Below, piece by piece: positions 36,105-54,051 of a stretch of 64,000 bases of DNA. The position numbers and the translations under genes were made by a program. Within the stretch, counting starts at the first letter, position 1. The number at the start of each line of letters is the position of its first letter. The DNA comes from Mycobacterium sp. SVM_VP21 (GTDB lineage: Bacteria; Actinomycetota; Actinomycetes; Mycobacteriales; Mycobacteriaceae). The stretch is from NCBI GenBank assembly GCA_024758765.1, contig CP101406.1, forward strand, positions 1,116,001-1,180,000. The letters are read 5' to 3'. The notes under the pieces are model-generated. The model did not search any database. It was not told the DNA's origin and saw only the letters and a list, made by a program, of their open reading frames with translations.

Positions 36105-37481
36105 ATGCGTTCGAATAGCCGGGGAGCGGTCGTGGAGGTGTTCGACGCGCTGTCGGCGGATCTGGATCGGGCGCTGGATCTGGACTTCGATGCACTGACC
36201 CCGCGGGAATGCCTAGCCCTGCTGCGACGCTGCGAACTGCTACGGCGCCGGCTTCCCGCGGTGGAGCATCCGATGGTCAACCGGCTCGCCGGCACCGACC
36301 CCGCCGAGTTGGGCGGCAAACCCCGTTGGGTGCTGGCAGACGAGTTGCATCTGACCCGCGGAGAGGCCGGGCGGCGTCTGGCGGAGGCCGCCGAACTGGG
36401 TGACCGCCGCACCCTCACCGGCGAAGCGTTGGAACCGGTACTGCCGACGGTGGCTACCGCCCAACGTGCGGGGAAGATCAGCACCGCCCACATCGCGGTG
36501 ATCCGCTCCTTCTTCACCTACCTACCCGCCGAGGTCGACGCCGGCACCCTGACCCAGGCCGAACAACACCTCACCGCATTGGGCACCGAGTGTCGTCCCG
36601 ACGAACTCGCCAAACTCGCCCAACGCCTCGCCGACCACCTATACCCCGACGGCAACTACACCGAAGACGATCGCGCCAAACGCCGCGGTGTAATCCTCGG
36701 CCCGCAAGGCAGCGACGGCATGACCCCCATCAAGGGCTACCTCGACCCCCAAGCCCGCGCCACCTGGGACGCCGTACTGGCCCGCTGGGCAGCCCCCGGC
36801 ATGTGCAACCCCAACGATGACACCCCCTGTACCGGAGGCACTCCGTCGCAAGCCGCGATCGACACCGATACCCGCAGCGCCGCCCAACGCAACCACGACG
36901 CCCTGACCGCCATGTGCCGCGCCCTACTGGCCTCGGGAAACCTCGGCCAGCACAACGGCTTACCGGCCACCATCATCGTCTCCACCACCCTGACCGACCT
37001 GGAGAACGGCACCGGCAAAGCCCACACCGGCGGCGGCACCTGGCTCCCCATCCGCGACGTGATCGCCCTAGCCAGCCACGCCCACCACTACCTACGCATC
37101 TACGACGGCGCCAAAGAGCTGGCCTTATTCCACACCAAACGGCTGGCCTCACCCGGACAACGCATCGTGCTCTACGCCAAAGAACGCGGCTGCTCCCACC
37201 CCAACTGCCCCGTCTCCGGCTACCACTGCGAAGTCCATCACGACGACGACTACGCCAAAACCAGACGCACCGACATCACCGACCTCACCCTGCGCTGCGG
37301 CCCCCACCATGAGCTCATCACGTCAGGCGGCTGGCAGACTCGCAAACGCCACGACGGCACCACCCAAACCCTGCCCCCGCCCCATCTAGACCACGGCCAG
37401 CCCCGGATCAACCACTACCACCACCCGGAAAAGCTGCTGGGCGACAAGGACTCCGACGACGATGATGAGGATGGACACTAG
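36105..37481 (+). CDS. DUF222/HNH endonuclease protein (13E12 repeat family)
   Basis: A 458-residue protein. The N-terminal DUF222 helical region covers ~1-330, and an HNH nuclease lies at the C-terminus ([20 protein letters not shown], then [10 protein letters not shown]), with the HH and H residues and four structural Cys in place. This is the mycobacterial REP13E12 family, present in many near-identical copies per genome and used as an integration target by some prophages. The upstream 129 bases are AT-rich. Marks the interior of the island and may have driven rearrangement. Confidence 0.92.
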   Translation: MRSNSRGAVVEVFDALSADLDRALDLDFDALTPRECLALLRRCELLRRRLPAVEHPMVNRLAGTDPAELGGKPRWVLADELHLTRGEAGRRLAEAAELGDRRTLTGEALEPVLPTVATAQRAGKISTAHIAVIRSFFTYLPAEVDAGTLTQAEQHLTALGTECRPDELAKLAQRLADHLYPDGNYTEDDRAKRRGVILGPQGSDGMTPIKGYLDPQARATWDAVLARWAAPGMCNPNDDTPCTGGTPSQAAIDTDTRSAAQRNHDALTAMCRALLASGNLGQHNGLPATIIVSTTLTDLENGTGKAHTGGGTWLPIRDVIALASHAHHYLRIYDGAKELALFHTKRLASPGQRIVLYAKERGCSHPNCPVSGYHCEVHHDDDYAKTRRTDITDLTLRCGPHHELITSGGWQTRKRHDGTTQTLPPPHLDHGQPRINHYHHPEKLLGDKDSDDDDEDGH

Positions 37482-37499
37482 GTCCCCGTGGCGGCTCGG

Positions 37500-38489
37500 C
37501 TAGTCCAGGTAGCCGTTGTCGCGATACCACTCGTAGCCGGCACGCAGTGCGGTCGCGAACGGGGTGAACGGCACACCCAACTCCTGGCGAGACTTGCTGG
37601 CATCGGCGAAGATCTCCGCGGTCGACAGTCGCATCTGGCGGGCGTCGATCGGCAGTCGCGGTCCCACCACGGCGCGCGCCACGCTCACCCCCGCTGCCGC
37701 CACCGGAATGAACCAGCGCGGCAACATGACCGAGGGTGGGCGCCGACCGAAGAGTCCGTTGGCGACTGCGAATGCCTCACGGAACAGCAGGTTTTCGCCG
37801 CCCAGGATGTAGCGCTCCCCGATCCGACCCCGTTCGGCGGCGGCGATGTGGCCGGCCACCACGTCGTCGACCGAGACGAAGTTGGTGCCGCCGGGCGCAG
37901 CGAACCACAACCGGCCGTGCTGCGCTTCGACGAGCATCGCGCTAGCAATGCGGTTGACGTCGCGAGGCCCGATGACCGCCGACGGGTTGACGATCACGAC
38001 AGGCAGACCGGCCGCGGCGGCCTTCTGTAGCTCGGACTCCGCGAGGTGCTTGCTGTGCGCGTAGGGGAACTGCCGCGGGCGGATGTTGAACTCGTCGGTC
38101 TCGACCAGCTCATGACCGCGCTCCGGAACGCCCAGCGCGGCGAGCGAACTGGTGTAAATGAAACGCTTGACCCCGGCGCGCGCAGCGGCGGTTGCCATAT
38201 CGCGGGTGCCGTCGACGTTGGTGCGATACAGCCGGGTCTGCGTCCGATAGCGCCAGTAGTCCGAGATCGCTGCAGTGTGAAACACCCAGTCACAGTCGGC
38301 CATTGCCTCGGTGAGTGCGTCGACGCCATCGTTGACGTCGCCGATCCGGGTCTCGCAGTCCAAACCCTCAAGCGCGGCCATCGGCGAGGTCGAGCGGCGC
38401 AACACCCGCACCTGCATGCCCTGCTTCAGCAGCGCGGCAACCAGGTTCGAGCCTACGAATCCGGTTCCCCCAGTGACGAATGCGCGCAT
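37500..38489 (-). CDS. NAD-dependent epimerase / 3beta-HSD-type reductase (OleD/LstD-like candidate)
   Basis: A 329-residue extended SDR. Cofactor motif VTGGTGFVGSNLV at the N-terminus; the catalytic Ser/Thr in YTSSLAALG and the YxxxK in PYAHSKHLAE (Tyr, Lys) are intact. Sequence type is the 3beta-hydroxysteroid dehydrogenase / dihydroflavonol reductase group, which also includes OleD and LstD, reductases of 2-alkyl-3-keto acids. It starts five bases after the NRPS stop, so it is the third gene of that operon. Acting on the beta-keto product of the KAS III pair is an inference. Start ATG 38489; nine more codons are open upstream. Confidence 0.85.
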   Translation of the reverse strand: MRAFVTGGTGFVGSNLVAALLKQGMQVRVLRRSTSPMAALEGLDCETRIGDVNDGVDALTEAMADCDWVFHTAAISDYWRYRTQTRLYRTNVDGTRDMATAAARAGVKRFIYTSSLAALGVPERGHELVETDEFNIRPRQFPYAHSKHLAESELQKAAAAGLPVVIVNPSAVIGPRDVNRIASAMLVEAQHGRLWFAAPGGTNFVSVDDVVAGHIAAAERGRIGERYILGGENLLFREAFAVANGLFGRRPPSVMLPRWFIPVAAAGVSVARAVVGPRLPIDARQMRLSTAEIFADASKSRQELGVPFTPFATALRAGYEWYRDNGYLD

Positions 38490-38494
38490 GCCGA

Positions 38495-41400
38495 TCAGAA
38501 CCGGTAGGTCGTGCAACCGACCTCGACGCCCGAGCCGACCGCCATGATCAGGGCGACGTCGCCGGGCTTCACCAGGCCGCGCCGGCGCGCGTCGGCGATC
38601 TGGTAGGGCAGCGTCGAGGTGAACGGGTCACTGGTCTGGCCCTGCGCCTCGAGGTCGACGAACCGCGAGCGGTCCACGCCGATGTGCGCGGCCAACTCAT
38701 CGAGAGCGGCACCGGGCAGGTACGGCGGGAACACCACGGCGATGTCCTCGGGCGCCAACCCCTCCAGCGTCAGCAACTCCTTGACCGACGACGGCAGGCA
38801 GCTGACGTAGATCGCGACCAGGTTCGGGTCGCGGTCGATCCGCAGCCACATCCGGCCGTCGCGCTCCTGGGTGTAGGTGGCCAGCGCGCCGCGGTGCTCC
38901 GGGTGGTGACCGAAGACGAACCGGCCGAAGCCTTCTGGCCCGTGGCTTGGGCTCAGCATGATCGCCGACCCGGTCTCGGAGATGCCGTTGCGCGGGTAGC
39001 CGCTCTCCGGGGTGTTGTTCTCCACTTCGGAGGCCAGCACCATGGCATGTCCGGTCCGCCCGGCACCGATCATGCCGGCCGCGACATGGCACCCATTGAG
39101 GAAACCGACCGCTCCGTTGAGGACGTCGAACGCGAAGGTCTTGGGGGCGTCTGCGGACTCCGGCTCGGCGTTGATCCCGACCTCACCGGCAACCAGGGTG
39201 GCGACCGCCGGCTCGGACAGGAAGTCGTCGCGGTAGATGCCGGCGTGAATCACCAGCCCGACATCGGTCCTGTCCACTCCACTGTCGGCCAGGCAGGCGG
39301 CGGCGGCGTCGACGGCGAACTGGATCGAGCTGGGCTCGGTCTGTCCCTCGGGGGCGAACCCGATCCCGTCGATGCGCACCCGCGGCGTCGCCGGCAGCTC
39401 CCGGCGCCCGCCGGACCGGCTGGCACGGCCCGAGTGTCCGTTGCCGGCCCGGCGCATCCGATCCGGCAGGTCATCAAACGTGTAGAGGCCGGTGCCGATG
39501 GTCTGCCCGGAGCCGGTGATGGACAGCACCACGTTGTCGCCGGAGTTGATCCGTCCCGCATTGATGTAGTCATACAGCGCGACGAAATGCGTTGTGGTGG
39601 CGGTATTCCCACGCTCAGCAAGGTTGCAGATGGTGTTGGCCCGGCTTGCGGCACCGGCACCGAAAACCCGATTGATGGTCAAGATGGCGTCGTTGATCGA
39701 CGCCTCGGAGGTCTGGTGCATCAGCAGCTGATCGGCCGTCTCCGGTCGCCAGCCGTGCCGCTGCATAACCGCCGCCACATAGGGAACCGAGTGCTTCACC
39801 GCGATCGCGGTCTGGGTGACCGAGTCGGTGACCATGATGGCGCCGCCGTGCGGTCCTTCGGTGGCCTTGGCGATGCACAGCTTGGCGAATTCGCTGTAGG
39901 TGGCCAGGTCCAGGTCGTGGAAACCGACCCGGTCGTTGGGCCCGAGTTCGAGCACTGCAGCCGCGCCGGCGTCGCCGACGGTCAGGCAGGCCAGCCGCGG
40001 GTCCATCGCACTTTCGATCTCCTGCTGCGCGGTCTCGGTGATGTGGCTGATGTATTCGCCACTGACCACCAGCGCGTTGCGCACCAGGCCGGTCTTGAGG
40101 AAGTCCTGAGCCACGCTGACGCCGGTGAACATGCCCGCGCAGGCGTTGTTGATGTCGAAGCAGACGGCGCTCGTCAGCCCCAGTTGGTCACGGAACTGCG
40201 ACGCGGTGCTCGGCTCGAAGGTGAACATGTGCTCCGGGCCATCGCAGCGCGAGATGTTGCAGGCGATGACAAGGTCGATCTCTTCGGGGGCGTAGCTCGA
40301 CCGCGACAAGCAGTCGGCGATCGCCTTGCGGCCCAAGTCTATCGAGAATTCGTCTTGGCCGGCCATCCGCCGGTTCTTGATGCCGGTGAGACGCTCCAGC
40401 GGGATCTTCACCTCGTTGACGCAGTCGGCCAGCACCTGTTCGGTGGAGACCGCCCGCGGCGGCAGGTACACGCCGAGGCTCTCGATCACCACGTTGCGTG
40501 CCGGACCATTCTGCACGGGTGTGATCACCGGGGCCGGGGCAAGCTTGGGCGCCGGGACTGGTTGAGTAACCACCACGGTTTCTGACTGCTCCGTAGGCTT
40601 TTCGGCGACCTGCTCGGTCCTGGCAGCCCCACCGATCGGACCGAACTCGGCGGCCAGCTCGGCGATGGTGCCGTAGACGAACAACGACTCCGGCCGCAGT
40701 TCCAGCCCGAGCTCCCCCACGCGCACTGCAACTTCCAGCGCCTGGGTGGAGGCGCCGCCGAGGGCGAAGAAGTCGTCGGTGACGCCGACCCGGTCCACGT
40801 CGAGCACCTCGCGCCAGATCTCGGCCAGTGCCTGTTCGGTCTCGTCGCGGGGCGCGACGAATTCCACCGGCGCGGCGTCGAGGTCCTTGTCGAGGGCCAG
40901 CAACGCCCGGCGATCCACCTTGCCGCTGGCCGACAACGGCAGCAGGTCGCCTGCGCGGAACACCGCGGGCACCATCGCCGCAGGCACCAGGTCCAGCAGG
41001 AAACGACGCAGCTCGGCGGTGCCCGGCATTGCCGCGACCGGGACGACATGTGCGATCAGCTGGGTGTTGCCGGAGGCGTCTTTGCGTGCCACGACGGCGC
41101 ACTCGGCGATACCGGGGTGCTGGGCCAGCGCGGCCTCCACCTCACCGAGCTCAATCCGGAAACCATTGATCTTCACCTGGTCGTCGCGACGGCCCAGGTA
41201 CTCGATGTTGCCGTCGGGCCGGTAGCGGGCCAGGTCGCCGGTGCGGTACAGGAATGCACCCGGAGCGGCACTGAACGGGTCGTCGAGGAACGCAGCCGCA
41301 GTGGCCTCCGGCCGGTTCAGGTAACCGCGGCCCACGCCCACGCCGCCGATGTGCAGTTCGCCGGGCACTCCTATCGGAACCGGGTTGCCCGCCGCGTCCA

Positions 41401-43878
41401 GCAGGTGGATCGCGATGTTGGCGATCGGCTTACCGATCGGGATGATCGGATCGGTTGTCCCACGCTCACAATGGAAATGGGTGACGTCGATGGCGGCTTC
41501 GGTCGGGCCGTACAGGTTGTACAGCTCGGCGGGCAGCGCGGCGAAGAAGCTATCCCGCAGGTCGGCGGTGAGCGCTTCGCCGCTGCAGAACACCTTGCGC
41601 AGGCCGGTACAGGAGGCCGCCTGAGGCTCCGCCAGGAAGCGGCGCAGCATCGACGGAACGAAATGCATTGTGGTGACGCGCTGTTCCACGATGGTGCGGG
41701 CCAGGTAGGCGGCGTCTTTGTGGCCCTCGGGTTTGGCGATCACCACCCGGGCGCCGACCGTCAACGGCCAGAAGATCTCCCAAACGAACGGGTCGAAGTT
41801 GATCGGGGTCTTGTGCAGCACCCGGTCTTCGGCGGTCAGCTGGTAGGCGTCCTGCATCCACAACAGCCGGTTGCGAATGCCGGCGTGACTGTTCAGCGCG
41901 CCCTTCGGAGCCCCGGTGGAACCCGAGGTGTACATCAGGTAGGCCAAGTCGGCCCCGGGAGCCTCGGGGGCTGCGGCTTCCTCGGCGGGCTTCGGGGACG
42001 GCTGGTCCAGGCACAGCCGGGCTCCGGTGAAACCCGTTGGCACGTGCGACAAATGCTCGCGATGCGTGACACAGACCGGGGCCTCGGGGACGTCGGCGAG
42101 CATCGCTTCCATCCGGCCGGTGGGCTGCGCGGGATCCAGCGGCAGGAACACGCCGCCGGCCTTGAGCACGCCGAGCAGCGCGATTACCAGGTCCTCGGAG
42201 CGCTCGAGCAGCACTGGAACCACGGCGGGTCCCGGGCCGGCGCCAACACCGAGCTGGCGCAACCGGTGTGCCAGGCCGTTGGCTCGCCGGTCCAGTTCGC
42301 CGTAGCTGATGTCGCGGCCGTCGTAGCTGACCGCGACGGCGTCCGGTGTGCGCGCAGCGCTGGCGGCGACCATCTCGTGCAGAGTCGTTGGGGCCGACTG
42401 GTAGTCGACCGCGGTGTCGTTCCAGGCCGCCAGCGTGGCGCGCTCGGCGTCGGTGAGCAGTGTCAGCTGCGAGACCGGGGCTTGCGCTGCCCCGGGTTGG
42501 GCCAGCCCGCTCAGCAGCAACGTGAAGTGCTGCGCAAGCGCCTCGATGGTCCCGGCGTCGAACAGGTCGGTGTTGTACTGCAGGGCAAGCTGAAGCTCCC
42601 GGGCGTCGTCGGGGCCCTGCTCGCCGACCTGCATGGTGATGTCGAACGGTGAGCCGCCCTGGCCGATGTAGAGGGTCTCCAGGTGTAGGACGCTGGAGTC
42701 ACCGGATCCCGCACCGTCTTCAAACAGTCGGACCTGCTGCCAGGCGAACGACACCTGGAACAGCGGGGTGCGCCCAGCGTCACGTACCGGCCGCAGCCGC
42801 TCGACGAGCAGCGGCAGCGGGTACTCCTGGTGACCGATCGCGCCCAGCACGGTGTCTTTGACCTGGCCCAGCAGCGCGGCGAAGCTCGGGTCGTCACTCA
42901 TGTCGACGCGCAGCGGCAGCGGGTTGGTGACGTAGCCGACCATGCCCATCAGCCCGGCCCGGTCGCGGCAGGCGAACGGCGAACCGATGACCAGGTCGTC
43001 CTGCCCGCTGTAGCGGTGCAACAGCACCGCATAGGCCGCCAGCAGGGTCATGTAGGGCGTCGCTCCGACGGTCCGCGCCACCTGCTTGATCCCGGCCGTG
43101 ACCTGGGCGTCGACGCTGAACCGGTGCAGCGCGCCGTCGTAGGTCTGGATCGCGGGCCGCGGCCGGTCGGTGGGCAGCGCCAGGGTCGGCAGTTCGCCGC
43201 CCAGAGTCTGGTGCCAGTACTCCCAAAGCCGCTCGCCCTCGGGCCCGGCCAGCATCCGAGACTGCTGCGCGGCGTAGTCGACGTAGCGGTCGGCGGTCTC
43301 TTCTGGAGTGGGAGCGCCATGTTCGGCGGCATACAGCGCACGCAGCTCGTCGAGGATGATGTCGATGGACCAGAAGTCGACGGCGATGTGGTGCACCGTC
43401 AACACCAGCACGTGGTCGTCCGGGCGCGCCAGCAATGTCATCCGCAGCACCGGGCCGGTGCGCAGGTCGAAGGGCCGGTCGATCTCGGCCTGGACCCACT
43501 GGTCGAGTTCAGCCGCGTCCGCACCGATGCGCTGAGTGGCGATGCGCAGCGGCCACTGCCCGTGGACCAGGGCGACGGGCTGACCGTCCCGTTCGGTGTA
43601 GGTGGTCCGCAGCATCGGGTGGCGGTCCACCAACGCCTGCGCGGCCCGCTCCAGGGCGGGCACATCCAGGCCACCGTCGATGCGTCCGGCGTAGGCGACG
43701 GTGTAGGCCGCACTGTCGGGAGCGAGCCGGTGCATGAACCACATCGAGCGCTGCCCGTAGGACAGCTCGTGTTCAGATGCCGCGTCCTGCGCTTTGGCCC
43801 TCAGCAACTGGGCAAGCAGCTCACGCTTTTTCTCCGGCGACAGGCTGGAGATGTCAGCGGGCACGTCCGGACGATCCG

Positions 43879-43882
<4 letters not shown>
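38495..43882 (-). CDS. NRPS with tandem KAS III domains (C-A-PCP-KASIII-KASIII')
   Basis: A 1795-residue megasynthase. The condensation domain (~1-450) has active HHIAVDF near residue 164. The adenylation domain (~470-1010) shows YTSGSTGAPKG, NLYGPTEA, YRTGDLARY and the catalytic Lys in SASGKVDRR; the amino acid was not predicted. The carrier Ser is in FFALGGAST near 1044. After a Pro/Ala linker come two FabH-like domains. Domain 1 (~1130-1470) keeps Cys ~1247 (NNACAG), His ~1388 (LMHQTSEAS) and Asn ~1425 (ERGNTAT), and has FEPSTAS, with Glu at the FabH Phe87 position, as in OleA. Domain 2 (~1500-1795) reads LNGAVG (Cys to Ala), FPPYLPG (His to Pro) and GQTSD (Asn to Gln) but keeps SEPAVA. 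No thioesterase. The first codon overlaps the PKS stop by four bases. The architecture is not one I recognise. Confidence 0.92.
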
Positions 43883-51012
<7,130 letters not shown>

Positions 51013-51070
51013 CGATCGCGTCTCCCGTGTAACTGACGAAGTGTGGATTGGGCCCAAGGAATCCGTAGGC

Positions 51071-51093
51071 AACCTTGATTAAGGTTACCTTAA
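51071..51093 (-). promoter_or_regulatory. Overlapping palindromes upstream of the PKS-NRPS operon
   Basis: AACCTT-GATT-AAGGTT (51071-51086) and TTAAGGT-T-ACCTTAA (51079-51093) are both perfect inverted repeats, overlapping by eight bases, in an AT-rich spot 59-81 bases before the PKS start. This is the size and place of a repressor or activator operator. It only partly resembles the IdeR iron box. The regulator is unknown; no regulator gene lies inside the operon. Confidence 0.5.
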
Positions 51094-51178
51094 GAAGTCG
51101 GACGTCCAATTCGCGTAATTTTCGCGACGACGACCCCGCCGAGCAAGTTAGGAGTTCCCGCGATGAGGTTGGCGCGGG

Positions 51179-51862
51179 TTAGCCCTCCAGCTTGTACCCG
51201 AGACCGCGAACGGTAACCAGGTGCACTGGATTGGCCGGGTCGGCCTCGATTTTGGACCGAAGTCGTTTGACGTGGACATCCAATGTTTTGGTGTCGCCGA
51301 CGTAGTCCGCACCCCAGACCCGGTCGATCAACTGGCCGCGGGTCAGCACGCGGCCCGTGTTGCGCATCAGGTATTCGAGCAAGTCGAACTCCTTGAGCGG
51401 CAAGGTAATCTGCTCGCCGTTCACCATGACGACGTGCCGTTCGACGTCCATGCGCACCGGGCCGGACTCCAGCACACCCTCGCCCGCACCGCCCTCGTCG
51501 TCGCCGCCGCGGCGCAGCACCGCCCGGATCCGGGCTATCAGCTCGCGGGCCGAATACGGCTTGGTCACGTAGTCGTCGGCGCCCAATTCCAGGCCGACGA
51601 CCTTGTCGATCTCGCTGTCGCGGGCAGTGACCATAATCACCGGCACACTGGAACGCGCGCGCAGCTGCTTGCAGACGTCGGTGCCCGACATCCCCGGCAG
51701 CATCAGATCCAACAGCACGATGTCGGCGCCGGCCCGCTCGAATTCGGCCAGGGCGGCGGTTCCGTCGCCGACCACGGTGGCCTCGAAACCCTCTTTACGC
51801 AGCAGAAAGGCCAACGGGTCGGCCAGCGATTCCTCGTCCTCAACGATCAAGACGTGTGTCAT
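51179..51862 (-). CDS. regX3: Two-component response regulator RegX3
   Basis: A 227-residue OmpR/PhoB-type regulator. Receiver domain with VEDEE acidic pair, phospho-Asp in IVLLDLMLPG (residue 52) and Lys in VTKPYSA; the winged-helix DNA-binding domain ends with HVKRLRSKIE and VRGLGYKLEG. Partner of SenX3 in phosphate-starvation signalling in mycobacteria. The sequence is very close to M. tuberculosis RegX3 by recollection. Separated from senX3 by 52 bases. Confidence 0.98.
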   Translation of the reverse strand: MTHVLIVEDEESLADPLAFLLRKEGFEATVVGDGTAALAEFERAGADIVLLDLMLPGMSGTDVCKQLRARSSVPVIMVTARDSEIDKVVGLELGADDYVTKPYSARELIARIRAVLRRGGDDEGGAGEGVLESGPVRMDVERHVVMVNGEQITLPLKEFDLLEYLMRNTGRVLTRGQLIDRVWGADYVGDTKTLDVHVKRLRSKIEADPANPVHLVTVRGLGYKLEG

Positions 51863-51914
51863 CGATGCTGCCCTTCCCCGTAGCTACCCTCTGCGTGATC
51901 GACAGCGGGTGTCA
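51863..51914 (-). repeat. senX3-regX3 intergenic element, possibly MIRU-like
   Basis: A 52-base spacer that begins at the senX3 stop and ends at the regX3 start, with CTACGGGGAAGGGCAGCATC at its regX3 end supplying the ribosome site. In M. tuberculosis this gap is filled by MIRU units of 77 and 53 bases. Length, position and the GGGGAAGGGCAGC end agree with the 53-base class, but I could not align it. Confidence 0.45.
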
Positions 51915-53096
51915 TCACTGCGCCTCCTCTTCTGAGTTCAGACTGCCCTGGTAAGCGGGAATCGCCAAGGTAAATGTGGAACCGGTGCCCGGCTGGCTCC
52001 ACAACGTGATGGTGCCGTTGTGGTTAGCCGCCACGTGTTTGACGATGGCCAACCCCAGCCCCGTACCCCCGGTGGCCCGCGAGCGGGCCTTGTCGCTGCG
52101 GAAGAACCGTTCGAACACGCGCTGCTGATCCTTGGGCGCAATGCCGATGCCACGGTCGGTCACGGCGATCTCGATGAAGCCCTCCCGGCGACGCCGGCTG
52201 ATCGATACCGGCGAACCGTGCGGCGAGTAGGCGATCGCGTTAGAGACCAGGTTGGCCAGGGCGGTGACCAGCAGTGGTTCATCCCCGAGCACGCGCAGCC
52301 CGCTCGGGGCATCGGTGGTGATGGTGATCTCGGCATTGTCGGCAGCCACCTTGTGCCGGGAGATCGCCTCGTTGACCACCGCGTCGACGTCGACGACGCC
52401 TAGGTCCGGCAGCGGGTCGGCGCCTTGCAGGCGGGACAGCTCGATCAGCTCACCGATCATGCTGGCGAGCCGGTTGGCCTCCACCAACACGCGCTCGGCA
52501 AACGGCCGCACGGCTTCGGGGTCGTCGGCCGACGCCAGCAGCGCCTCGGCGAGCAGCCCCATCGCCCCCACCGGGGTTTTCAGCTCGTGGCTGACGTTGG
52601 CCACGAAGTCGCGCCGGCTGGCCTCCATACGGGCCTGCTCGGACTGGTCGTCGACGATCACCACGGCAAACCGGCGATCCTCTTCCGACAGCAGCCGGGC
52701 ATAGCCGCGCACGGCCGACAGATCCGACCGGATGGCCCCGGGAGCCCGCTTGGCCACCGTCAAATCGAAGACGACTTCGTCTTCGCCGGCCAGAGCGCGT
52801 TGCGCGGCGGTCCAGGCCTCGTCGTCGAGCAACCTGCCGTGCACCAGCCCTAGCTCCGTGGCGCGCTCGTTGAGGTAGACGACGTCACGGTGGGAGTCGA
52901 CGACCGCGATCCCCAGCGAGGCGTGCGACACGATCTGCTGCAGCATCTCCGCGACGGTGATGCCGGACCGCTCGGTCGCCGCCTTGCGGCGGCGCTCGGC
53001 CAGCCGCGGCGACAGCCAAACGCCGGCCGCCACGCCTGCCACCAGCGCAGGAATCGCCGACGCTGCAGCAAGCGTCAGCGCCGAGGTCGCAGCCAC
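51915..53096 (-). CDS. senX3: Sensor histidine kinase SenX3
   Basis: A 393-residue membrane kinase. One clear N-terminal membrane segment ([17 protein letters not shown]), a degenerate PAS-like region ([16 protein letters not shown]), the H-box [17 protein letters not shown] with the phospho-His, then N ([11 protein letters not shown]), G1 (DRGIGIAP), F (FERFFR) and G2 (GTGLGLAI) boxes. It phosphorylates RegX3 when phosphate is low. Start GTG at 53096 follows the orthologue pattern; a longer frame from 53135 is possible. Confidence 0.96.
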   Translation of the reverse strand: MAATSALTLAAASAIPALVAGVAAGVWLSPRLAERRRKAATERSGITVAEMLQQIVSHASLGIAVVDSHRDVVYLNERATELGLVHGRLLDDEAWTAAQRALAGEDEVVFDLTVAKRAPGAIRSDLSAVRGYARLLSEEDRRFAVVIVDDQSEQARMEASRRDFVANVSHELKTPVGAMGLLAEALLASADDPEAVRPFAERVLVEANRLASMIGELIELSRLQGADPLPDLGVVDVDAVVNEAISRHKVAADNAEITITTDAPSGLRVLGDEPLLVTALANLVSNAIAYSPHGSPVSISRRRREGFIEIAVTDRGIGIAPKDQQRVFERFFRSDKARSRATGGTGLGLAIVKHVAANHNGTITLWSQPGTGSTFTLAIPAYQGSLNSEEEAQ

Positions 53097-53225
53097 GGCA
53101 AAATCGTACGCAGTCCGGCACCGTGAGCTGACCAACGTTCGACCGTGACGTGCGCCGAATGTGAATTCATTGCGAAGATTTCACCCGGGCTCCACCCGGC
53201 ATTCACACTGGGCGGCCCAAAACCG

Positions 53226-53975
53226 CTATTTGGCGCCCTGGCTCGCGACCGCAGCAGCCCCGGCGGCCGCAGCCGCAGGGTCCAGATAGACGCCGCCGGC
53301 AACCTTCGGGCGCAGGTCGGAATCCAAGTCGTACCGCAACGGGATGCCGGTCGGGATGTTCAGCCCGACGACATCCTCATCCGACATTCCGTCGAGGTAT
53401 TTCACCAGCGCCCGCAGCGAGTTGCCGTGCGCCGCGATCAACACCGTCTTGCCGCACCGCAGGTCCGGGATGACAACGTCGGTGAAGTACGGCAGAAAGC
53501 GCGCCACCACGTCGGCCAGGCACTCGGTCAGCGGGCCGCCGCCGATGTCGGCGTAACGGGGGTCGGTGTCCTGGCTGTACCGGCTGCCGGCTTCGATCGG
53601 CGGCGGCGGGGTGTCGTAGCTGCGCCGCCACGTCATGAACTGGTCGTCGCCGTAGCGCGCCTTGGTGGCGGCCTTGTCCAGGCCCTGCAGCGCACCGTAG
53701 TGACGCTCGTTGAGCCGCCAGGTGCGGTGCACGGGGATCCAGTGCCGGTCGGCGGCGTCCAGCGCCAGGTTCGCGGTGGTGATCGCCCGACGCAGCAGCG
53801 AGGTGTAGAGCACGTCCGGCAGCAGGTTGTGCTCGACCAGCAGCTCACCGGCACGGACCGCCTCGGCGCGGCCCTTGTCGGTCAGGTTGACGTCCATCCA
53901 GCCGGTGAACTGGTTGCTGGCGTTCCATTCGCTTTCGCCGTGGCGCAGGAGCACCAGGGTGGCAGTGTCAGACAT
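53226..53975 (-). CDS. gpmA: 2,3-bisphosphoglycerate-dependent phosphoglycerate mutase
   Basis: A 249-residue glycolytic enzyme interconverting 3- and 2-phosphoglycerate. Phospho-His motif [12 protein letters not shown] at residues 7-18, the [10 protein letters not shown] segment, and the second catalytic His in [13 protein letters not shown]. The Ala-rich tail is a usual mycobacterial feature. Start ATG 53975; the longer frame upstream is the reverse side of the divergent cutinase region. In mycobacteria gpm1 is next to senX3-regX3, as here. Confidence 0.96.
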   Translation of the reverse strand: MSDTATLVLLRHGESEWNASNQFTGWMDVNLTDKGRAEAVRAGELLVEHNLLPDVLYTSLLRRAITTANLALDAADRHWIPVHRTWRLNERHYGALQGLDKAATKARYGDDQFMTWRRSYDTPPPPIEAGSRYSQDTDPRYADIGGGPLTECLADVVARFLPYFTDVVIPDLRCGKTVLIAAHGNSLRALVKYLDGMSDEDVVGLNIPTGIPLRYDLDSDLRPKVAGGVYLDPAAAAAGAAAVASQGAK

Positions 53976-54051
53976 GGGCGTCAGTGTCTCACGGGCACCG
54001 ATTGGGGTTACCGTCGAAGGAAGGTCCGTCAACTGGGATCGGGGGTGTGGT

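Noticed and set aside
38480..40585. A 701-codon plus-strand open frame opposite the KAS III domains
   Set aside because: Antisense shadow of high-GC coding sequence, with no recognisable domain.
51071..51093. IdeR iron box upstream of the PKS
   Set aside because: The palindrome matches the consensus at only about 12 of 19 positions and the spacing differs; kept only as an unassigned operator.
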